From a bacterium (GTDB taxonomy: Bacteria > Bacteroidota > Ignavibacteria > Kapaibacteriales > UBA7675), in the NCBI GenBank assembly GCA_030430495.1, contig JAUIKM010000002.1, forward strand, positions 124,001 to 188,000: a DNA stretch of 64,000 bases. The letters are read 5' to 3'. The notes beneath the pieces are model-generated. The model worked only from the letters and a program-made list of their open reading frames with translations. It ran no database searches and had not been told where the DNA came from. A program made the position numbers and the translations under genes. How positions within the stretch are numbered: the first letter of the stretch is position 1; each line of letters starts with the position of its first letter. Positions 1 to 6,673 of this stretch are shown piece by piece.

Positions 1-1140
1 AAAAAAGGTACGCAGCGCTTTGAAGGACTTGAAAGCGACGTTGAACTTGCTTTTTTTGCCGTGCAGGCCGTGAAAAATGATGTCCCTTTCAATGTCTGTA
101 ATCACGTTGCGTAGACGCGATACATGCGAAGGCGCGATGTCGTCGATCGACGAGAGAATCTTGAACTCCGAGTTGTTTTTCTCGAAGAAAAACATCGTGA
201 ATGTTGCGCTGTTGTTCTGCTCGGCAAGGGCTTTGACAATGTCGATTTCAACCTGATTTGCTTCCGTGTCGCCCAACGAGTATCTGCGGGACATATCCTT
301 AATGTCGTCGAAGAATCCGTCCGGGTCCAGATCCAGAATCAGCTCCGGCACAAGGAAATAGTTAAGCCCGGAAAAGCGAAACTGCATGTGGTGTTCGACA
401 AACCACTTACCGCGTTCGACTATCTCAACGCCGGTGCGCGAGGTCGGGAAATTCCTCCATGCCAGCTTCTTGTTAAATCCTCCGGCGACGACAGACAATT
501 CCGTTTTGGGGGCGTAGAAGTTGTAAAAGCTGCTGAAACCGAAGACTTTGTCCTTTTGGCCGGTAATGGCGCAGAGCTTTTCGTTCGCGCTGATTTCCTG
601 CTTGCCGTCGCTGTAATAGTTCGGATCGACCGTGCGATTGCGGACTTCGTCAACTTTGGACTTCAGGAAAGGCGAGTCGCCGATGTACCTGCCGTCCAGT
701 TTGATCGACAGGGCGCAGCGGTCCATGTCGGAGATCTTTTCCGCCAATGCCCGGGCGGGCTTCTCGCTGTTTTTTAACAAATCTATTATATCGGCGAAGA
801 CGGTATCGAACTTCTCCAGAATCTTAACGAGTTTTTTGCCGGGTTTACTCGTGCTAAAGTTGGCTTTACCATTTACGATCAGTTCCGCGGGTTTATACAC
901 GTCAATAGCCGGGAATTCGGATGTTTGCTGCCCGGGTTTGGGGATCAAGAGGTATTTATCGCGTTTGTCCGGCTGGTACTCTTCCTGGTCTATGTCGTCG
1001 AATTCCCAGGTTCCGCCTTTGCGTTTGAAACAGATGAAAACTATCTGTCTGTTTCGGTAGTCCTCAATCGTTCCGAATGGATCGATGTTAACGACATCAT
1101 CCGGCAATAGTGCGCCCAGTTTGGCGAGTTTTTGAATCAT
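1..1140 (-). CDS. cas8b: Cas8b/Csh1-like type I-B CRISPR effector subunit, partial (runs off left edge)
   Basis: Reading the minus strand from the ATG at 1140 gives 380 uninterrupted codons to the window edge, so the C-terminus is missing. The protein starts MIQKLAKLGALLPDD. In the middle it has the layout of the Csh1/TM1802 branch of Cas8b, the large Cascade subunit that helps recognise PAM and target in type I-B systems: a K-L-C-A-I-T-G segment at about 188-194, then F-Y-N-F-Y, a GGFNKK stretch, NFP at 230-232, and a GLNYFLVPELI strand near 260-270. Family members usually have a C-x-x-C before and another after the NFP element. Here only C190 is present; the other expected positions are T193, S234 and G237, so the zinc knuckle looks lost. 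The partner genes (cas7, cas5, cas3) would lie beyond the left edge. No cas6 is visible upstream. No clear Shine-Dalgarno precedes the ATG, and the frame stays open about 57 codons further upstream without another ATG. Assignment rests on motif recognition only. Confidence 0.65.
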   Translation of the reverse strand, partial: MIQKLAKLGALLPDDVVNIDPFGTIEDYRNRQIVFICFKRKGGTWEFDDIDQEEYQPDKRDKYLLIPKPGQQTSEFPAIDVYKPAELIVNGKANFSTSKPGKKLVKILEKFDTVFADIIDLLKNSEKPARALAEKISDMDRCALSIKLDGRYIGDSPFLKSKVDEVRNRTVDPNYYSDGKQEISANEKLCAITGQKDKVFGFSSFYNFYAPKTELSVVAGGFNKKLAWRNFPTSRTGVEIVERGKWFVEHHMQFRFSGLNYFLVPELILDLDPDGFFDDIKDMSRRYSLGDTEANQVEIDIVKALAEQNNSATFTMFFFEKNNSEFKILSSIDDIAPSHVSRLRNVITDIERDIIFHGLHGKKSKFNVAFKSFKALRTFF

Positions 1141-1771
1141 GAGTTGCCAGGTAAGATGATCAATTTGTTTGTCGAACAAATCACATCCCTGCCGACATTG
1201 CTGGGGGGAGTCGGCCTCGGATATGAACGTGTAAAACAGGTCGATTGCCGGAAATTTGTTGGCGGATTCCGGGCTTGATGGAAATGTGCGACTTTGAGGC
1301 GGTTCGCAACATTATCTGCCTGCAATCTTACGCGACTACAAGCATTTCTCCAAGGGAAATTTTTGAGGTCTACCGCTGTTTTGCAGCGTCGGGGCCTGGT
1401 CCGCGCATTCGGAGATTGCCGTTATGCGTTGTTATAAAACGAGTTGCCGGGTTTAGTGGGCTGGCTGGTTGCCGGGTGTCATCTCTTTTGCCGGCGTGAG
1501 TAAAGTACCCGATCGCCGGGGATTGTATTAATAATGACATTCCAAAAGTGTATTATATCACGACCACAACATGATAAATAGGCATAGATCTCGGTAATAA
1601 ATCGTGCCGATCACCGGCTTGTTGACGTCGTCGGGTACTGTTCCATTCAATTGAAACGCGCCTTGATTCCGGAGGTCGGAACAAGGCGCTCTTGCCGCGG
1701 ACTATTCGCCCGCTTTTTTAGTTTCAGTTGGGCGGCTTCTTGCCGGTCCTGATTGTTGTTGTGTGGTCGGG
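1141..1771. other. Intergenic stretch upstream of the Cas8b-like gene
   Basis: No convincing gene is seen on either strand. The Cas8b frame remains open up to a TAA near 1312-1314 but offers no ATG, so an N-terminal extension from a rare start cannot be excluded. The 1500-1620 part is AT-rich (several TAATA and TATTA runs) and could hold the promoter of the minus-strand gene. No direct repeats of CRISPR type were seen. Confidence 0.5.
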
Positions 1772-2248
1772 TTAATCGGCGCTGGAACCAGAAACCATCT
1801 TCTTCAAAATCGCTATCTGCCCCAGGTGGTAATGCGTGTGTTCGATCAGCCCGTGCAGGTTGCGGTAGTAATCGCCGTATTTGGCGTCCTGAAAATCTTG
1901 CCACATCGTCTCGTCCGGCAGCGCTTCAATGCGCGCCGCCAGCTGCTCAACTTTGTCGAAAGCCGCCGCGCGCATGTTCTGCCAGTCCTCCTCGCTCTCG
2001 ATCGGCGGCAGCTCCCAACTGTATTTGTCGTGCGCGTCCAGCTTGCCGCCCTCCAGCACCGGCAGGATCGCCGAAACGTAATAGGTCATATGATAAAACA
2101 GCGCCGCAATAGTGTTAAATCCCTCGACCTTGGTTGTCGCCTGCCGCCAGGTGACGTCCGCCGTCTGGTCTCTGAGGTTCGTCGACGTCCAGTTGCCGCT
2201 GAAAAATACCTCGCGCAGGTGTTTGGCCGTGTGCCGTGTCAAGCTCAT
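1772..2248 (-). CDS. DinB-fold (DinB_2/DUF1572-like) putative metal-dependent hydrolase
   Basis: 158-residue protein, the usual size for the DinB/YfiT four-helix-bundle superfamily. The family typically binds a divalent metal through three histidines. Candidates here are the H in LFYHMTYYV (about residues 51-59) and two in the C-terminal helix HTHYHLGQIAILKK (about 137-150); H-x-x-x-H-x-G-Q-I is the family signature. Bacillithiol or mycothiol-dependent transferases belong to the same superfamily, so detoxification is possible, but substrate and pathway cannot be read from the sequence. The start at 2248 is preceded by GGAG about ten bases upstream. It stands alone on the minus strand between the Cas8b-like fragment and the toxin-antitoxin-like pair. 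Family placement is fairly firm, function is not. Confidence 0.8.
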   Translation of the reverse strand: MSLTRHTAKHLREVFFSGNWTSTNLRDQTADVTWRQATTKVEGFNTIAALFYHMTYYVSAILPVLEGGKLDAHDKYSWELPPIESEEDWQNMRAAAFDKVEQLAARIEALPDETMWQDFQDAKYGDYYRNLHGLIEHTHYHLGQIAILKKMVSGSSAD

Positions 2249-2412
2249 GAATGTTCGTCTCCGGATTTCCGTTGAAATGTATTCCCGGGCGGCGGCATTG
2301 TTAAGAGGTAGGAGGAGAGGTGCGCCGTCGCCTGTAAAAGCCCAATCTACGAAGGCGCAAGTGGCGAAACAAGGACTACGCTATTTATGGAGAGCTGTGT
2401 CAAGCTCGGCTG

Positions 2413-2925
2413 TTATCCGGTTGCGCGGCGGCATTGGAACCGGATGTTCAATTCCCTGACCAACTGAAAATCGTCGATACAGTGCACTCCCATGTTTTTG
2501 CATACATTGGGTATCTTGATACGCTCAGGTCTTTTGGAGGTGTTCATCTGTTCCTGGGTGACGACCGTCGCTTGTGCATTCATTGCATGTGCAATGATCC
2601 ACGGGTCCGCCATTGAGCGCTGTTTAATACTGTCTACCAGGCGCTTGTGTGAGGGGTCGCGCTCGAATATTTCTCTTACACAAAGTGTGACGTCTTCAGT
2701 TGTGTTCGCAACCGGAATTTCACTACTGTTAAGCCATTCCGTCAGATCATCTTCGGTTTTGTTTATTTCGTCAAGTACCTCTTGCGGAATAAACAAAATT
2801 CGTTCACGACCCAGTTGATTGAGAATTTTCCAATAGTCTGGGCAAAGATCTTGCGAATAATACGTTCGCCAGGCCTGAATCAACACATTTGAATCGAGGC
2901 AGTAGCGATTGTTGTTGGTCGTCAT
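2413..2925 (-). CDS. DUF4411 PIN-domain protein, putative toxin RNase
   Basis: 170 residues. The N-terminus reads Y-C-L-D-S-N-V-L-I-Q-A-W, the first acidic residue and strand of a PIN nuclease fold, followed by the DUF4411 feature CPDYW near residue 28. A conserved E lies in the PQEVLDEI helix (about 48-55), and the later D of MADPWIIAHAM (about 104-114) completes the usual acidic metal site. PIN toxins cut RNA with Mg2+ or Mn2+. The gene starts two bases after the stop of the upstream XRE/ImmA-IrrE gene, so the two are surely cotranscribed and probably translationally coupled. This pairing recurs in many bacterial accessory regions and is generally read as a toxin-antitoxin module. The catalytic residues appear intact. 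The RNA target is unknown. Confidence 0.8.
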   Translation of the reverse strand: MTTNNNRYCLDSNVLIQAWRTYYSQDLCPDYWKILNQLGRERILFIPQEVLDEINKTEDDLTEWLNSSEIPVANTTEDVTLCVREIFERDPSHKRLVDSIKQRSMADPWIIAHAMNAQATVVTQEQMNTSKRPERIKIPNVCKNMGVHCIDDFQLVRELNIRFQCRRATG

Positions 2926-2927
2926 TT

Positions 2928-4100
2928 TTACAAATAGACTTCGAGTTTGGAGAATTTGGTTGTTGGAGTTTCCAGTAAGGTGCTGGCCAAGGCGGGATCA
3001 ACCGCCCCCTGTCGAAACGAGTCGAGAACGATGCGAGTAAACTGTCTGCTGTTTTTGTTAACCCTCAGCAAGTAAGGGCTTGGGCCGCCGGTATTTTCGG
3101 ATTGTTTTTTTTGAGCCTGTTTCCTCGCCTCCGCTTCCAGGTGTTCCCGAAACCTGGTTTCGGCTTCGCCGGCTAAAGACCTGTATGACCGTTGATTGAT
3201 CAACTCCAGATTTCGTAGTCGGACAATGAACGCAAAAGAACTGACGCCATATAATCTGGCGATGCGGTAAATACTGTCAATTGATCGAAATTCAGATATG
3301 GAATGTCGCTCGATTGTCGTTTGAGGCATGAGGGCATGCGCGGCGACTTGATTGCAAAGTATTTCCACTGGATGAATGTTGTTGCCGTAGCTGCTGTGAA
3401 TATCTACATCGATAGAAATTCCCGATGCCGCAATCCAGATATGCGCCAGTTCGTGAACGAGCGTAAACAATTGAGCCGCGCGCCAATCTCGTGTATTGAT
3501 AAATACAAATGGCGCATATTTATCGGCGATGGCAAAACCTTGTATTTCTTTTGGATCTAACGGCATTCTCGAATGCATCGAACTTGTGCGTGAAACAAAC
3601 ACGCCTTTTGTTTCCGTCCGATTGATCCACACTCTCATTGGATCATCATTTTCATAGTTGAGCGGGTCGATCTCCAGAGTCTGCAAAATGTGTTGCGCGA
3701 TTTCCTCCGGGGAGTCATTCACGCTGAATCGCCCGACGTAAGGCAGACGGTCTTCACCACTTTCTTCGATCAATTCCTGCAGCCACGCCTGTCTCCGTTG
3801 TATCTCGCGAATAATAAAAATCGAAGCAGTGCCGAGAGGAACCGATCCTTTCCTGCGAAAATCCTGCAATGGTTCAAAGTCGTTCGGAATATCCGGCAAA
3901 AAAAACAGCGCAAAAGGCCTGCGGTAAAATTTCGCCAGATTCCGCGCCTGCTTGATGGTTGGAACTGCCTCGCCGTTCTCCCACAATTGAAGCTTCGCTA
4001 TAGGAACGGCAGCCCGTCGTGCGGCGTCTTCTTCGGTGATTCTTGCACTGGTGCGCGCCCACTTGAGTACTTCAGGTGTTATATTTGCCTTGTCCGCCAT
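2928..4100 (-). CDS. XRE-family HTH + ImmA/IrrE metallopeptidase (COG2856), putative antitoxin/regulator
   Basis: 390 residues. An N-terminal helix-turn-helix of XRE type (about 8-62: ITPEVLKWAR, then IAKLQLWENGEAVPTIKQ) is followed by an ImmA/IrrE zinc metallopeptidase domain with HELAH at 216-220 and the downstream N-Q-V-A-A-H-A-L-M-P segment usual for the family. In relatives the HTH part binds DNA and the peptidase part can cleave a repressor or modulate a partner. The start at 4100 was preferred over an upstream ATG at 4181 because a CGAGG ribosome site lies just before it and homologues begin close to the HTH. It is the first gene of a two-gene unit with the DUF4411 PIN protein, which suggests autoregulation by the HTH domain, as usual for type II toxin-antitoxin operons. 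The region is visibly AT-richer than most of the window, consistent with horizontal acquisition. Confidence 0.85.
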   Translation of the reverse strand: MADKANITPEVLKWARTSARITEEDAARRAAVPIAKLQLWENGEAVPTIKQARNLAKFYRRPFALFFLPDIPNDFEPLQDFRRKGSVPLGTASIFIIREIQRRQAWLQELIEESGEDRLPYVGRFSVNDSPEEIAQHILQTLEIDPLNYENDDPMRVWINRTETKGVFVSRTSSMHSRMPLDPKEIQGFAIADKYAPFVFINTRDWRAAQLFTLVHELAHIWIAASGISIDVDIHSSYGNNIHPVEILCNQVAAHALMPQTTIERHSISEFRSIDSIYRIARLYGVSSFAFIVRLRNLELINQRSYRSLAGEAETRFREHLEAEARKQAQKKQSENTGGPSPYLLRVNKNSRQFTRIVLDSFRQGAVDPALASTLLETPTTKFSKLEVYL

Positions 4101-4473
4101 CAATAGCCTCGATAGTAGAAAACCGGGATACTCGCTGCGTTTTACTATCAGCTTGCACACCAGCAATTCCGCCGCTTGCATCAGAAAACAGAGCTCAAAG
4201 TACGAAATATTGTCAAGAGAATGAAAGGTAATTGCGACTGGTTATCACGAGTCGGGAGCTGGGATATTTGTGGTCTCGCCGCTTCAGCGTTATACGGTAT
4301 TGTCCGCTTCTCACTGTGTGGCAATCAAAAAGAAAAAGGCGCCCAGCGAAGCTACAGCGCCCATTTCAGATTGAATTGTTAAGCGATGTTAAACCGCCCC
4401 CGCCACAAAAACAGCCCGATAAAGCCATTTTTGTTTGTCAGCGGGAGCGAAGCGTCAAATCACCGAGGCAGTC
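4101..4473. other. Intergenic stretch between antitoxin-like gene and sulfatase
   Basis: No gene is supported. The left part must hold the promoter of the minus-strand XRE/PIN unit. At 4428-4440 there is a T-rich element, TTTTTGTTTGTCA, that recurs near other gene 3' ends in this window; it lies 33 bases beyond the sulfatase stop codon. A weak inverted pair of GGCGCCC and GCGCCC occurs around 4338-4363. Confidence 0.5.
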
Positions 4474-6186
4474 TTAAACCATCGGGATGTCGTTGCGCAG
4501 CAAGTCCTGTTCGCGCTGTTTAAGCAGCGCAGCCATTTCAACGCGTTTGCGCGCCACAAAATGCTGCACGGCCTTCGGCAGGTCCTGCACGAGCGGGTTG
4601 TCCGGGTAAGCCAGGTTGACGTACTCGTAGGGGTAACGGCGCAGGTAATTCGTTAAAAACTGCTCGGCCTTGCCGTCGTCCATCTCGTCCTCGCCGTGCT
4701 GTTTAAGCAGCGCTTTTTCCGCGTCGATTGCCGCCTGTGAAACCTCGTCTTCCGTGTGCACGCCGACCAGGAAATACAGCTCGTACTCGTCTTTGTAGGC
4801 CGAGTCGGCGCGGAAGTAGTGCGCGTATTTCCACTTGTGCGAACGCACGCTGCGCAGGCGGTCCGCGGCGGGAATCGGTTCGGCGCTGCCCGTCTGCCCG
4901 GCGCGAATGTCGTCGTAGGTGAACATCACCGAAGTCTGAATCGGCTCGCTGAGGTCGTTAAACAAACTGGGCGACATATCGACGCCTTTTGTGCCGTCGG
5001 GCGCCGTGACGAGGTCCTTGCCTGCGACGGTGTTAACCATTCCGGCGAGCGTCGGCATCATGTCGATCAGGCTGATAAGCTGGCGGTCGTCGGTCTGACC
5101 GCGGCGTTTGTTAAACAGAATCGGATTGGAGAACACCATCGGAATGCGGATGGTCTCTTCGTAGGTATTGTACGCTTTCTGGCGCATGCCGCCGTGCGCC
5201 ATGCCCATCTCGCCGTGGTCGGCAATTTTAACAATGACGGTGTCCTTGCCCAGTTCGGTCGGTGTGCGGTCGCCGTTGCTGTCTGGGCTGTCGTAAAAGA
5301 GATTGAGCAGCTTGCCGATTTCGCTGTCGACCAGGCTTTGCAGGTTGCCGTAAAAGTTAATGTATTCCAGCTGTTGTTTGGGGTCGGTCAGTCCGCCCAG
5401 CCCACGGAGTGCGCCGACTTTCTGCATCCAGTGCGCGCTCGGTTTGAAGTTGGTGACGAGTTGTTCGCTGGAGCTGGCGGGCAGGGCGATTTCGTTCACC
5501 AGATCGTCGTCGCAGTATCCGGCCTGTATATAGGTGTCGGGATAGGTTAACACGTCGTGTGGGTTTACCAGCGAAACAATCATGAAAAAGGGCTGCGGGT
5601 CCAGGCCCTGCCGCACGCGCGTCTCTTGTTCGGCCTGGTGTTGTTTAATCGCCTGAATGGTCTGGGCGATGTACTCGGCGTCGTGGTTGGCAAAACCGCC
5701 GCCGCAGTTTTCCAGTTTGACGTCCTCGCCGGCGTCCGGCGCCACCCAGCCTTCAAAACCGTAGAGCGCAATGTCGGCGCGCATCAGCGATTTTTCCGGG
5801 TGCACGTGGTTTTCTCCGCCTTTGTTTAAGTGCCACTTGCCGCGGTAGTAGTTGCGATAAGTTCCGCGCATCATCGTGGCCAGGTTGGGTGTGGAGGGGT
5901 CCAGCGTGGGCTCCGGCGGGGAGTAAATGCTGCCGTATGTGAGTGTGTCCTTGACGCCGTGTTGCGCCGGGTACAGGCTGGTCAGCAGCGTGGAGCGGCT
6001 GGGCGAGCACATGCAGGTGTTGCAGAAAGCATTGGCATAACTGACGCCGTTTTGTTTAAGCAATGTAATGTTGGGCTGGTACTTTTCCTCCCAACCCTCG
6101 GGGTAGTGCTGGGTGGCGCGGTCCTGATCCGTAATAATAATCAGAACATTGGGCGCGTGCGCCGCGCCGCCTGTTGGAGTCGACAT
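4474..6186 (-). CDS. Sulfatase (formylglycine-dependent, alkaline-phosphatase superfamily)
   Basis: 570 residues from the ATG at 6186, which has a GGGAG ribosome site about ten bases upstream; an in-frame ATG at 6348 is less likely. The N-terminal NVLIIITDQDR is the first metal-binding strand of sulfatases. The catalytic motif C-S-P-S-R lies at 60-64 (C60 matures to formylglycine through the C-x-P-x-R rule), inside a cysteine-rich NTCMC run. A second metal-binding segment, KIADHGEMG (about 315-323), is also present. Sulfatases remove sulfate esters from glycans, aryl sulfates or other substrates. No signal peptide is seen, so the enzyme appears cytoplasmic or needs an unrecognised export route. 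No sulfatase-maturing enzyme is in the window. Substrate cannot be deduced. Transcribed alone on the minus strand. Confidence 0.88.
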   Translation of the reverse strand: MSTPTGGAAHAPNVLIIITDQDRATQHYPEGWEEKYQPNITLLKQNGVSYANAFCNTCMCSPSRSTLLTSLYPAQHGVKDTLTYGSIYSPPEPTLDPSTPNLATMMRGTYRNYYRGKWHLNKGGENHVHPEKSLMRADIALYGFEGWVAPDAGEDVKLENCGGGFANHDAEYIAQTIQAIKQHQAEQETRVRQGLDPQPFFMIVSLVNPHDVLTYPDTYIQAGYCDDDLVNEIALPASSSEQLVTNFKPSAHWMQKVGALRGLGGLTDPKQQLEYINFYGNLQSLVDSEIGKLLNLFYDSPDSNGDRTPTELGKDTVIVKIADHGEMGMAHGGMRQKAYNTYEETIRIPMVFSNPILFNKRRGQTDDRQLISLIDMMPTLAGMVNTVAGKDLVTAPDGTKGVDMSPSLFNDLSEPIQTSVMFTYDDIRAGQTGSAEPIPAADRLRSVRSHKWKYAHYFRADSAYKDEYELYFLVGVHTEDEVSQAAIDAEKALLKQHGEDEMDDGKAEQFLTNYLRRYPYEYVNLAYPDNPLVQDLPKAVQHFVARKRVEMAALLKQREQDLLRNDIPMV

Positions 6187-6673
6187 GGTAGTCTCCCGGG
6201 TAAATCGAACAGTGAAGAAACTGTGAGCTTGCGACGAAGCAATCGCCGTCCGCCGGTCCGAACGTTCAAGTGGCGGATCAGGCGCTGCGGGTATGGTTAA
6301 CCGCAAAGCGTTGGGCGGCAAATCCATGCGCGGCGTTGTTTGGTGCACCTGTCGGCCGCCGGCAATGGATTTGCATCGTCGGACGGCAATCTAGGTGCAA
6401 GCTTCGTTTCAAGCAAACGCCGCGGACACAACTGATAAATAATTGCACGGAAACACGTCGCGGACTATATTCACGCCGAGCGTACTCAATGTGCCGGACA
6501 ATCTGCTTTCCCATAGTTTAGTATTCTGGCGTGCAAGGGAAGTGTTTTGCGCGTGCGTTGTCTTCAGTCTATCTCTTCGGCACAGGCGTGGTTCGCCTGC
6601 CCGGTCGCTTTCGCGACCAGTCCTGCTTCCTTTGAACTCAATTGCCGCTTTATACAAGTTCCGGTAAGGTACA
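6187..6673. other. Divergent intergenic region, sulfatase / repeat-protein operon
   Basis: About 490 bases between two divergently transcribed units, expected to hold both promoters. No supported gene, tRNA or strong inverted repeat was found. The plus-strand gene that follows starts at 6674 behind a GGTAAGG sequence that can serve as ribosome site. Confidence 0.45.

Noticed and set aside
124-777. Long plus-strand frame (217 codons) at the left edge
   Set aside because: It is the mirror of the minus-strand Cas8b-like frame, which has recognisable motifs; this one has none.
1137-1325. 62-codon minus-strand frame whose stop overlaps the Cas8b-like start (ATGA), considered as a cas6 remnant
   Set aside because: It lacks the glycine-rich loop of Cas6 and has a proline-rich composition without structure.
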